From Amycolatopsis marina (GTDB lineage: Bacteria > Actinomycetota > Actinomycetes > Mycobacteriales > Pseudonocardiaceae): DNA of 64,000 bases. A program made the position numbers and the translations under genes. Location: positions 1 to 64,000 of the forward strand of contig NZ_FOKG01000009.1 of NCBI RefSeq assembly GCF_900111885.1, written 5' to 3'. This document shows, one piece after another, positions 24,903 through 33,366 of this stretch. Each line of letters starts with the position of its first letter. The stretch's first letter is position 1. A model generated the notes under the pieces. That model was not told where the DNA came from. It made no database searches and saw nothing but the letters and a program-made list of their open reading frames with translations.

Positions 24903-25862
24903 TCAGCGGCTAGTGGCGTTGATCGCCGGTGCCGGGGTGGCTGCCAGCACCTCGCGCACGACGTCCACGCTGCCGCGCTGGTTCAACTCGGCGTCCGCGG
25001 TCAGGATGAGCCGGTGCCCGAGGACCGCCTCGGCGACGTCCTTGATGTCGTCCGGCGTGACGAAGGTTCGGCCGTCGGAGGCGGCCAGCGCCTGTGCGGT
25101 ACGGACGAGCGCGATGCTGCCCCGTGGGCTCGCGCCGAACCGCACCGCGGCGTGCTCCCTCGTCGCGGCGGTGAGCCGGGCGGCGTACTCGCACACCGCG
25201 CGGTCGATGTACGACCTCCGGACCTCCTCGATCGCGGTGCGCAACGTGTCGATGTCCACGACGGTCGGCAGGTCGTCGGGCGTGACGCCCGCGCAGTCAC
25301 TCATGATCACCAGCACCTCGGACGCGACGTCGGGATAGCCCACGGACAGCCGCATCAGGAACCGGTCGAGCTGCGCCTCGGGCAGCCGATAGGTGCCCTC
25401 CATCTCGATCGGGTTCTGGGTGGCCACCACGAGGAACGGCCGGGGTACGTCGTGCGCGACCGAATCCACCGTCACCCGGCGCTCGGACATCACTTCGAGC
25501 AGTGCGGACTGCGTTTTCGGCGTGCCCCGGTTGATCTCGTCGGCCACCACGATGTTCGCGAACACCCCGCCGCGGTGGAAGGTGAACTTCTCCTCGCGCT
25601 GGTGGTACACGCTCACCCCGGTGATGTCGCCGGGCAGCAGGTCGGGGGTGAACTGGATCCGGCTCCACTGCCCGCCGATGCTGCGTGCGAGACACCGCGC
25701 CAGTGTTGTCTTGCCCAGACCGGGCACGTCCTCGATCAGCAGATGTCCCTCGGCGAGCAGCGCGGCGACCGCGAGCCGGACCAGCTCGGGCTTGCCCCGG
25801 ATCACCTGCTGCACGTTGTTTGCGATGAGCGCCGATACCTCGCCCGCCCGCGTACTGCTCAC
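24903..25862 (-). CDS. MoxR-family AAA+ ATPase
   Basis: A 319-aa AAA+ chaperone-like ATPase. Walker A is in EDVPGLGKTTLARCLA, Walker B in NIVVADEINRG, sensor 1 in VVATQNPIEMEGTY, and the arginine finger region in LPEAQLDRFLMR. All key residues are present. The GTG start at 25862 overlaps the stop of the fibronectin-domain gene (GTGA), showing coupling. MoxR proteins remodel vWA/DUF58 partners, which matches the next gene in the operon. Confidence 0.93.
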   Translation of the reverse strand: MSSTRAGEVSALIANNVQQVIRGKPELVRLAVAALLAEGHLLIEDVPGLGKTTLARCLARSIGGQWSRIQFTPDLLPGDITGVSVYHQREEKFTFHRGGVFANIVVADEINRGTPKTQSALLEVMSERRVTVDSVAHDVPRPFLVVATQNPIEMEGTYRLPEAQLDRFLMRLSVGYPDVASEVLVIMSDCAGVTPDDLPTVVDIDTLRTAIEEVRRSYIDRAVCEYAARLTAATREHAAVRFGASPRGSIALVRTAQALAASDGRTFVTPDDIKDVAEAVLGHRLILTADAELNQRGSVDVVREVLAATPAPAINATSR

Positions 25863-27778
25863 CCTGACTCCCACCGGTAGCGATTGGATTGCACGCTGTC
25901 GCCCGAACCGTCCGAGGCCTCCACCACGACCCAGACGTTCATCCCGACCCCTTCGAAGTGGAATGCCTCGAAGGTGACGTCGCCGTTCTCGTCGGTGGTT
26001 TGCCCGGAACCCGGGTTGTTGTAATCCGGATCGTCGGCATACGGCGTGATGCTGTACCTCGTGTTCGGTTCGAAGCCCCGCATCTCGACCAGCATCAGAC
26101 CGCACTCGGGAACCTCGCAGCCCTCGTAGTCGTCAGTTCTGCCTCTCGACACGGTGACCGACCTCGAATCCGGCACTGTCACCTGCGTCGTCGCCGGTGT
26201 GCCGCGCCCGGCGCTGTTCTGCGCGACGACGGTGATCGTGTAGGTCACGCCGACCTCCAGACCGGAGATGACCGTGGAGCGTGCGCTGCCCGGCAGCGAG
26301 CGCGTACTCGCATCCGTTCCCGGCTGCCACGACACGTGATAGGCGCTCACGGTGGCGCCGTTCGGGCTCGCCGCGCCCCAATCGACGTGCGCGTCCTCGC
26401 CGCGGAGGTCCGCGGCCAGGTTGGCGGGGATACCCGGTGGGCTCGCCGGTACCGGCTTGGGTTCGGGTTTCGGCTGGGGTTCGGGGTTCGGCTCTGGCGG
26501 CGGGTCCGGCCGGGCGGGCGGTGTCTGCTGCCGTTGCTCCCCGGCGTTTTCGTCCGCGGCCTGCACGTCGCGTGGTGTGTCCTGTCGGCGATCGGGCTGC
26601 CGGTCGGGTTGCGGTTCGGGGTTCGGTTCCGGCTCCGGCTCCGGGGCGCGCTCGGGCGGAGGGGCCACGGGTCCGCGCCGCTCGTCCGGCTCCTGGGTGC
26701 CGACGACGGGAACCTTGCTGACCGCGCCGTCGGGGTCGACCACCATCACGTGCTTGCCCTCGGCACCGTCGACGTACACCCGCTTGTCCTCGCCGCGGGT
26801 CAACTTGGGATCACCCGACTCCGGCGGCACCGGCGTCGACTGCTGCTGTTCGCCGTCGGGACCGTAGGTCAGCACGGTGTCCCGGGTGAGGTCGAGCAGG
26901 ACCACCGCGGACTCGCTCGCCGTCGGGCCCGAGTACTCGCCGTCGGGCAGTGTGACGGTGACGGGGGTCGCGGGTTCGGTATCCGTGTCGAGGCCGGATG
27001 CGTCGAGCAGGTGCATCTTCCGCGCGGCTGGCTCGAGCACCGGGATCCGTCCCGACGTGTCGGCCGGGGACACCCGCGCGGCCGGGGTGACGTCGACCTT
27101 CGTCGGTGTCGGTCTGCCGATGCCGTCGTCGGACAGCGGCAGCAACCGGTCCGCGGTGGTGTCGAGGAAGACCGCGCGCTCACCCACGACCGTCAGCGAG
27201 CCCGTGTGCCCGGCGGGCGTGACGGCGGGACAGGTGATCTGGTCGGCGTCCTTCGGCAACCGGCACAGCACACCGGAGTCGAGCCGGTGCAGCCACAGCG
27301 TGCCGTCCGGCGTGGCCACCGGGTCTCCGACCGCCGTGCCGGCCGACATCGTCGCGGACGGGCTGCCCAGTCGCACCACCTGACCGGCTTCCCGGTACAC
27401 CAGATAGGGCCCGCCCTCCGCCTCGATGGCGAACGGGCGCTCGCCGGTGGGCGGTGTCATCGTGCGCTCGACCGTGAGGCTCGACTTGCCGAACTCGGTG
27501 ATCCTCGACCGGCCGACCACGAAACCGCTGGTCTCGCCCTGCACCACCTGACTGCCGGGCTCGATGCCGGGGATCTCTGCCTGGCTGTCCACACCCTTCG
27601 CGATGCCGTTGACGTGGAACACCGAGCCGAGTTCCGTGTTCGCGACCCAGTGTCCCGACTGCGCGAACTCGAGACCGGTGACCGGCTTGGTCGCGGCGGA
27701 GAGCGCGGCCGTCACCGCGGCCGCGCAGACAGCGATGATCACCACCAGCGGCAGCCGCCGTCGCAGATTGGTCCCCAT
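25859..27778 (-). CDS. Membrane-anchored protein with propeller-like region and fibronectin type III domain
   Basis: A 639-aa protein beginning MGTNLRRRLPLVVIIAVCAAAV, an N-terminal signal anchor. Residues about 50-350 are repeated short beta motifs suggesting a beta-propeller. A long Pro/Glu/Gln/Arg-rich linker (PEPEPEPNPEPQP) follows, then a fibronectin III domain (PANLAADLRGEDAHVDWGAA to AGRGTPATTQVTVP) and a small C-terminal beta domain with two Cys (GCEVPECG). ATG 27778 is chosen at the signal anchor. It heads the operon with MoxR, DUF58 and TgpA-like genes. An extracellular binding or sensing role is inferred. Confidence 0.82.
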   Translation of the reverse strand: MGTNLRRRLPLVVIIAVCAAAVTAALSAATKPVTGLEFAQSGHWVANTELGSVFHVNGIAKGVDSQAEIPGIEPGSQVVQGETSGFVVGRSRITEFGKSSLTVERTMTPPTGERPFAIEAEGGPYLVYREAGQVVRLGSPSATMSAGTAVGDPVATPDGTLWLHRLDSGVLCRLPKDADQITCPAVTPAGHTGSLTVVGERAVFLDTTADRLLPLSDDGIGRPTPTKVDVTPAARVSPADTSGRIPVLEPAARKMHLLDASGLDTDTEPATPVTVTLPDGEYSGPTASESAVVLLDLTRDTVLTYGPDGEQQQSTPVPPESGDPKLTRGEDKRVYVDGAEGKHVMVVDPDGAVSKVPVVGTQEPDERRGPVAPPPERAPEPEPEPNPEPQPDRQPDRRQDTPRDVQAADENAGEQRQQTPPARPDPPPEPNPEPQPKPEPKPVPASPPGIPANLAADLRGEDAHVDWGAASPNGATVSAYHVSWQPGTDASTRSLPGSARSTVISGLEVGVTYTITVVAQNSAGRGTPATTQVTVPDSRSVTVSRGRTDDYEGCEVPECGLMLVEMRGFEPNTRYSITPYADDPDYNNPGSGQTTDENGDVTFEAFHFEGVGMNVWVVVEASDGSGDSVQSNRYRWESG

Positions 27779-27848
27779 CACGCAACGAGCATAGAAGAAC
27801 GCGGTACAGATTCGGTCAATCGCAGGTACATCCGTTTCCGATTCGACC

Positions 27849-29105
27849 TCATAAACGCCCCCCGTTCTCCGGCAGCACCAGTTCGAAGATCGCGCCGCCT
27901 TCTTCGGCGTTGTAGACCCGCAACACCCCGCCATGCGCCTGCGCGACCCAGCGCACGATGGAGAGACCGAGGCCGCTCGAACCGCCGCCGCTGCTGAACC
28001 GGTCGAACGTCTCCTTGGCCACGGCGGCGTCGATGCCGGGGCCGTGGTCGGCGACCGTCACCCTGCCGCCCGCGACCGTGATGTGCACGATCGCCGCCGA
28101 GTTCGGCTGGCGCCCGTACCGCAGTGCGTTGTCCAGCAGGTTGCCGATGGCGCGCTGCATCAGGGCGGGATCCACGTTGACCTGCGTCGGTGCCGTCGTC
28201 ACCGTCACCTGCGCGCCGTCGGTCGGGGTCTCCTCGACGACCCCGGTCACCAACTGGTCCAGCCACACCGGCTGGATGGCCGGCATCTCCACTCCCGCGG
28301 CCAGCCGTGCCCGCACCAGCAGACCGTCGATGATGCCGCCCATCCGCGCGGCCAGCCGCACCGTCCGCGGCAGGAGGTCGGGGCGCTCGGCGGGGTTGCG
28401 CAACGCGGTCTCGGCAAGCGCGCGCAGCGCCGCCACCGGAGTGCGCAGGTCGTGTGCGGTCTCCGCGAGCAGCGTCTCCTGCTGCTCCAGCGCCGCCGTC
28501 GCGGGCCGGATGGCGCGACCCGCCAGCACGTGGCCGGTCACGCCGAGCCCCGCGACGAGCAGCACGCAACCACCGACGACCCAGAGGATCAGCCGGTCGT
28601 GCGCTGCCTCAGCCGCCCGCGCGTCCGCTGCCGCGACCACCGCCCCGACGTACTGCCCGTTGTCGTTCCGGAACGGCTCGGCGGCGATCCGCACGAGTTC
28701 GCCGTTGCTGCCACGGATGTAGCCGCTGAGGATGCGACCGCTGAGCGCGGCGTTCTCGGCGTGAAAGCTGAGCACGCCGATGTCCACCGGGACGCAGGTG
28801 CGCGCACTGACATGTCCGGTGAACTGCCCCGCGGCGCCGGGCAGGACCGCGAACTGCGGGCACTGCGTGTTGATCTGGTCCTCGCCGATGTACGCGGTGA
28901 CGATGGCGCCCTCGGCCCCCACCAGGCGCAGGACGGTGGAGGTCACCCTGCGCAGTTCCCCGTCGAGTTGCTGGTCCCGCTGCTGCCCGTCCCCCTGGAT
29001 GACGAGCCAGGCGAGGACGACCAGCCCGGCCGCGTTCAGGACGGTGAACAGCAGGGTCAGCAACAGACGCAGTCGCCGCAGACGATCGGCTGCCGATCCC
29101 TTCAC
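27849..29105 (-). CDS. Two-component sensor histidine kinase
   Basis: A 418-aa kinase: two transmembrane helices flank an extracytoplasmic sensor (about residues 38-165), followed by a HAMP-like linker. The H-box is ETAHDLRTPVAALRALAE, the N-box AIGNLLDNALRYG, and G-boxes VADHGPGID and GGGSSGLGLSIVRWV. The phosphoacceptor His is present. GTG 29105 overlaps the response regulator stop (GTGA), a coupled pair. It lies between the fibronectin/MoxR operon and the SARP-eccE operon, so it may govern either. The sensor contains two cysteines (NTQCPQF, RTCVPV) that could form a redox-sensitive disulfide. Confidence 0.92.
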   Translation of the reverse strand: MKGSAADRLRRLRLLLTLLFTVLNAAGLVVLAWLVIQGDGQQRDQQLDGELRRVTSTVLRLVGAEGAIVTAYIGEDQINTQCPQFAVLPGAAGQFTGHVSARTCVPVDIGVLSFHAENAALSGRILSGYIRGSNGELVRIAAEPFRNDNGQYVGAVVAAADARAAEAAHDRLILWVVGGCVLLVAGLGVTGHVLAGRAIRPATAALEQQETLLAETAHDLRTPVAALRALAETALRNPAERPDLLPRTVRLAARMGGIIDGLLVRARLAAGVEMPAIQPVWLDQLVTGVVEETPTDGAQVTVTTAPTQVNVDPALMQRAIGNLLDNALRYGRQPNSAAIVHITVAGGRVTVADHGPGIDAAVAKETFDRFSSGGGSSGLGLSIVRWVAQAHGGVLRVYNAEEGGAIFELVLPENGGRL

Positions 29106-29800
29106 GAGTCCTGCCGTCCCGCCGCGAGGCGGTACCCGCGACCGCGCACCGTGTGGATCAGTTCGGGTTCGCGCAGCTTCAGGCGCAACCGCCGCACCAC
29201 CACATCGACCACATTGGACATCGGATCGGTGCTGGAGTCCCAGCAGTGCTCGATCAGCTCGCTCCGCCCAACGGCCTGCTCCGGCCGGGCCAGCAGGTAC
29301 TCCAGTACGGCGAACTCCTTGTCGCTCACGGTGAGCAGCACCCCGCCGCGGCGCACCTGCCTGCGGGCGCAGTCCATCTCCAGATCGGCGTGCCGCAGGA
29401 TGGACGGTCTGCCCGCACCGGAGCGGCGGCACAGGGCGAGCACTCGTGCGGTCATCTCCGCGACGGCGAACGGCTTGACCAGGTAGTCGTCGCCGCCGTG
29501 CTCGAAACCCGCGACCCGGTCGGCGAGGCTGTCGCGCGCGGTCAGGAACAGCACCGGCACCGCCCAGCCCGACTGCCTGCGCCGGTGCACGTACTCGGTC
29601 GCGTCACCGTCGGGGAACATCCGGTCGAACACCACACAGTCATGGTGGCCGGCGGACAGGGCCGCGTCGGCGCTCGCGACGTCCGCCGCCTCGTCCACGC
29701 GCAGTCCGGTGGCGGTGAGTTCCGCCGTGATCGCCACGCGCAGATCCTCGTCGTCCTCCGCCACCAGCACCCGCCAGCGCGGTTCGTCGTCGGCTGTCAT
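29102..29800 (-). CDS. OmpR-family response regulator
   Basis: A 232-aa regulator. The receiver domain has the acidic pocket AEDDEDL, phosphoacceptor Asp in VVFDRMFPDG, Thr in LFLTARD and Lys in LVKPF. The C-terminal winged helix ends in IHTVRGRGYRL. ATG 29800 is chosen for the conserved spacing to the receiver start and an AGG 7-10 bases upstream. It is coupled to the kinase gene behind it and divergent from the SARP-eccE operon across 62 bp. A close paralogue, without a kinase, stands at the other end of the operon (35087-35740). Confidence 0.93.
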   Translation of the reverse strand: MTADDEPRWRVLVAEDDEDLRVAITAELTATGLRVDEAADVASADAALSAGHHDCVVFDRMFPDGDATEYVHRRRQSGWAVPVLFLTARDSLADRVAGFEHGGDDYLVKPFAVAEMTARVLALCRRSGAGRPSILRHADLEMDCARRQVRRGGVLLTVSDKEFAVLEYLLARPEQAVGRSELIEHCWDSSTDPMSNVVDVVVRRLRLKLREPELIHTVRGRGYRLAAGRQDS

Positions 29801-29862
29801 CGGAACCTCATGTGCACCGGGAGATCGTAGGGCGAGACAGAGCGAGGGGAGGTGGGAACACG

Positions 29863-31362
29863 ATGCTCTTCCAGGTACTGGGGCCACTCGAGATTCGTGG
29901 CCGCGACGGCGTCACGCACCGGTTCGGTGCCGGAAAGCCGGCCAGGGTGCTGGCCGCCCTGCTGCTGGAGCCTAACGCGTGGGTCCCGGGGAATCAGCTG
30001 ATCGAGGCCACCTGGCAGGAACAGGCCGTGCCGAGGTCGGCGGAGGCCAACCTGAAGACCTACGTGTGGCAGTTGCGCAGGCTGCTGCCCGAGCACGACG
30101 ACGGCCCGCGTATCGAGGGCAGGGCCGGCGCCTACCGGCTGAGTGTCGGCGACGACGAACTCGACTCGCGGTGCGCCGCCGAACTCGGTGTGGCGGCCAG
30201 GGGGGCGATCGAGGACGGCGATCCGGCTTCCGCGCTCGCTCTCCTGCTGCGGGCACGGCGGTTGTGGCGCGGTGCGCCGTTCGAGGGGGTCGGTGTCCGC
30301 GCTCCCGATGCCGTCGACCGGCTCGAGGAACTGCGGCGGCAGCTGTGGGAGAGCCTCGCCGAGACCCAGCTGACGCTGGGACACACCGGCGACGCGGTGG
30401 CCACGCTGCACGAACTCACCGTCGACGACCCCATGCGGGAGAGCGCATGGGCCATGCTGGTGCGGGCGCTGCACACCATGGGCAGGCCCGCCCAGGCACT
30501 CGCCACCTACCGCAGGGCACAGCGGGTGCTGGCGGACGAGCTGGGCGTCCGGCCGGGGCCCGAGCTCGCCGCTGCCCAGCGGTTGGTGCGCAGCGGAGAC
30601 GACTGTCCCGAAGACAGCGCCGAGGGAGCAACGCGGCGCGAGCTGCCGCGTGCCGCACCCTGGTTCACCGGCCGGGCCGACGAGCTCGACGTGCTGCGCA
30701 CCGCTTGCGCGAGTCCCTCGGCCACGGTTCTGGTCGCCGGAATCGGCGGGGTCGGCAAAACCGCTCTCGTCGTGCAGGCGGCACACGAGTTGTCCGATCG
30801 CTTTCCGGACGGCCAGTTCTTCCTCGACCTGCACGCCACCGGCCGGCGAGGCCCGGTGGGTCCCGCCGCTGCGCTGGCGCGCCTGTTGCGCGGGATCGGA
30901 GTCCCGCAGCCACCGTCCGATGTGGATGAATGTGCGGCGCTGTGGCGTTCCGAGCTCGCGCACCGGAGCGTGCTTCTGGTCCTCGACAACGCCGCGGACG
31001 CCGAGCAGGTCGAGCCGTTACTGCCTGCGGTGGGGGCGAGCATCGCGCTGGTCACCACCCGCAACCGTGACTGGCACCTCGACGGCGCTGCCCGCATCGA
31101 TCTGGGGCCGTTGCCCTTTCCGGATGCTGTGGCGATGTTCCGCGCCGCGGCGGGGGACCGGTGCGAGCGGGTGGACTCGCCGGACGTCGCCGCGGTCGTG
31201 CGGCACTGCGGGGGAGTGCCGCACGCACTGCGAGACGCGGGGATCCGGTTGCGGACCCGCCCGCGGTGGACGGTTCGCCGGCTGGCCGCCGAGCTCGCGG
31301 CCACGGAAAGGCCGCAGGAACCGCGTCGGCGGGAACACGACCACCAGGACAGGGTCGCGTGA
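29863..31362 (+). CDS. SARP/AfsR-type transcriptional activator (short form)
   Basis: A 499-aa regulator. The OmpR-like DNA-binding domain (MLFQVLGPLEIRGRDG) and BTAD domain (to about residue 250) are followed by an NB-ARC ATPase segment with P-loop GIGGVGKTAL and Walker B VLLVLDNA. The protein stops after the GLPL-like motif (CGGVPHALRDAG), without the usual TPR domain, so it is a shortened AfsR-type regulator. ATG 29863 follows GGGGAGG. eccE starts 10 bases after its stop, making the regulator the first gene of the eccE operon. Confidence 0.9.
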   Translation: MLFQVLGPLEIRGRDGVTHRFGAGKPARVLAALLLEPNAWVPGNQLIEATWQEQAVPRSAEANLKTYVWQLRRLLPEHDDGPRIEGRAGAYRLSVGDDELDSRCAAELGVAARGAIEDGDPASALALLLRARRLWRGAPFEGVGVRAPDAVDRLEELRRQLWESLAETQLTLGHTGDAVATLHELTVDDPMRESAWAMLVRALHTMGRPAQALATYRRAQRVLADELGVRPGPELAAAQRLVRSGDDCPEDSAEGATRRELPRAAPWFTGRADELDVLRTACASPSATVLVAGIGGVGKTALVVQAAHELSDRFPDGQFFLDLHATGRRGPVGPAAALARLLRGIGVPQPPSDVDECAALWRSELAHRSVLLVLDNAADAEQVEPLLPAVGASIALVTTRNRDWHLDGAARIDLGPLPFPDAVAMFRAAAGDRCERVDSPDVAAVVRHCGGVPHALRDAGIRLRTRPRWTVRRLAAELAATERPQEPRRREHDHQDRVA

Positions 31363-31372
31363 GGAAATGGCG

Positions 31373-32635
31373 ATGACGACGAGACATCAGCCCCCGCCGC
31401 TCGTGCACCCGCAGGCGGTTCCCGCGCGGGAACGCGGACAGCGGTCGCAGGGCCGGCCGCTCCGGACCGTTGCGGCCGCGGCGAGTGTGCGCGCGGTGCC
31501 CCGGTTCACCACCGCGGTCCTGCCGGAAACGGCGCCAGTGCCTGTTCCCACGGGAAGTCATCCGGCGGTGTCGATGCCCAGCACGACCGCCGCGTGCCCA
31601 CCCGAGCCCAGCCGGGAAACGCAGGCGGACGCTGAACTTCCCGTCCTGCGGATCGTCTGCTGGCAACTCGCGCTCGTGCTGGGCTTCGTCGCGATCGGCC
31701 GTCCCTGGCCGGTGGCTCTCGCGCTGGGGGTGGCGGCGACGGCCCTGCTCGCGGTGACGGCGGTACGGCTGCGCGGCAGCTGGGCCTCGACGCTGTTGCG
31801 CAGGTGGCTGCGGCTGCTCCTGCCGAACCGTCGTCGGGACCTGACGGACGCCCGTGCACCCGCCGCGCTGCTCGAACTGCTGGCGCCGGGAACCAGGATC
31901 AGCACGGGCACGGCCGAGCTGGCCGGCTCACCGTGCGGTGTCCTCAGCCGGGACTCCGAGCTGCTCGCGATCCTGCGGCCGGTCCGGGCGGGCGCGGACG
32001 AGTTCGCCCGCGCCGCGCTGTCGGGTTCCCTGTTGCCCGATCCCGATCAGGCCCTGCCGGTCCTGCGGCTGCAACTCGTGTTGCACAGGGGACCGCAGGG
32101 GCCCGCCGTCAGGGCGTGGCTCGCGGTGCGCGCGCTGCGGCAGGTGGACGTCGCCGACGACACCGAGTTGCGGACGGCCCTGAGCAACACGATCCGGCGC
32201 ATGCGGCGGCGGTTGCGTAACCACGGTCTGGAGGCCGCGGTGCTGGCCGAGCAGGACATGCTCGCGACCCTGACCGCGCTCACCCACGTCGGACCGGGAC
32301 GGGGAGCGATCCGGGAGGACTGGAGCTTCTGGCGCACCGGGCCGGTGGCGCAGGTGGGACTGCGCCTCTCCGGGCCCACGCCCGGCCGGGACCGGGTGCG
32401 TCTCGTCGGAAACCTGCTCGCCGCCGTACCGGGTGTGGCGTTCACGGCCGCGCTCGTTCCCGGGGAGCCGGGCCTCGTCCTGCGCCTCGCGTCCACCAGC
32501 GAGGCGGTGGTGAACGCGGCGGCGCTGCGGCTCACCGGTCTCGGCCCCGCGCTCGACATGCGAATCGACCGGCTGGACGGGCTGCACGGGCCCGCGACCG
32601 CAGCCACTCTGCCGATCGGAGGAAACCCGCTATGA
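31373..32635 (+). CDS. eccE: Type VII secretion protein EccE
   Basis: EccE is the peripheral membrane subunit of ESX complexes. The 420-aa protein has a Pro/Arg-rich N-terminal tail, two transmembrane helices (about 92-109 and 112-132), then the EccE cytoplasmic domain (TRISTGTAELAGSPCGVLSRDSE, ALPVLRLQLVLHRGPQGPAVRAWLAVRAL, REDWSFWRTGPVAQVGLRLSG). ATG 31373 is preferred over ATG 31367 because GAGG lies 8 bases upstream. The stop overlaps the LuxR gene (ATGA). Its separation from eccD-B-mycP and eccC by about 11 kb of other genes is unusual. Confidence 0.88.
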   Translation: MTTRHQPPPLVHPQAVPARERGQRSQGRPLRTVAAAASVRAVPRFTTAVLPETAPVPVPTGSHPAVSMPSTTAACPPEPSRETQADAELPVLRIVCWQLALVLGFVAIGRPWPVALALGVAATALLAVTAVRLRGSWASTLLRRWLRLLLPNRRRDLTDARAPAALLELLAPGTRISTGTAELAGSPCGVLSRDSELLAILRPVRAGADEFARAALSGSLLPDPDQALPVLRLQLVLHRGPQGPAVRAWLAVRALRQVDVADDTELRTALSNTIRRMRRRLRNHGLEAAVLAEQDMLATLTALTHVGPGRGAIREDWSFWRTGPVAQVGLRLSGPTPGRDRVRLVGNLLAAVPGVAFTAALVPGEPGLVLRLASTSEAVVNAAALRLTGLGPALDMRIDRLDGLHGPATAATLPIGGNPL

Positions 32636-33366
32636 CCGTCCACGCACCGGAGTTCCGGAGCCACCACTCCAGCCCGCCGAGCCACCCCCGCCTTACCGTG
32701 GTGCGTGATCACGCCACGCCCCAGGTCGCCGTGTCCGCGCACGCCGGACTCGACGCGAAGCTGGCAACCGCCACCAGGGAGGTCGTCGTCGTCAGCTCGA
32801 TGAGCGCGACAGCGGCCGACCCGATCGCACTGTTCCGCCGGATCGACCACGAGAACCTCCGTCGCGGGGTGCGCTATCGCGTGCTCTTCCCGGACCGCGC
32901 CCGCGTCACCCCGTTCGTCGCCGCGCGGCTGAGCGCGCTCGCCCTCTCCGGTGCCGAGGTCCGCACCACAGGTGCGGTGCCGATGGACGCACTCGTGATC
33001 GACGGGAAGTTCGCCGTACTGCCCAGTGAAGGGCAGGACGGGCGGCAGGGCGGGATCGCGATGTTCCGGTTGCCCAGCGTCGTGGCGGCGACCGTCGGGC
33101 TGTTCGAGCGGGTGTGGTCGGCCGCGGTGCCGCTGGTCGCGGACGAGGTCCCTGGCGGCACCGGTCTGACCGAACGGGAGCGGGAACTGCTCACACTGCT
33201 CTCGGCCGGGTGCACCGACGAGTCGGCCGCGGCGCGGCTGGACATCTCGGTGCGCACCGTGCGGCGAATGGTCTCCGGCATCATGAGCCGGCTCGGCGCC
33301 CGCAGCCGCTTCCAGGCGGGGGTGAAGGCGGCCGACCGCGGCTGGCTGGTGGAGGGAACGGGCTGA
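32632..33366 (+). CDS. LuxR-family regulator with PLD-like sensory domain
   Basis: A 244-aa protein. Residues about 35-165 resemble the phospholipase D-like sensory domain of TrmB/LuxR-type actinobacterial regulators (DPIALFRRIDHENLRRGVRYRVLFPD, GAEVRTTGAVPMDALVIDGKFAVLP). Residues about 177-240 are a LuxR-type HTH (GLTERERELLTLLSAGCTDESAAARLDISVRTVRRMV). No receiver domain or phosphoacceptor is present. It overlaps both neighbours by a few bases (ATGA with eccE, TGATG with eccA), so it is made with the secretion machine. It may be an autoregulator of the locus. Confidence 0.85.
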   Translation: MTVHAPEFRSHHSSPPSHPRLTVVRDHATPQVAVSAHAGLDAKLATATREVVVVSSMSATAADPIALFRRIDHENLRRGVRYRVLFPDRARVTPFVAARLSALALSGAEVRTTGAVPMDALVIDGKFAVLPSEGQDGRQGGIAMFRLPSVVAATVGLFERVWSAAVPLVADEVPGGTGLTERERELLTLLSAGCTDESAAARLDISVRTVRRMVSGIMSRLGARSRFQAGVKAADRGWLVEGTG

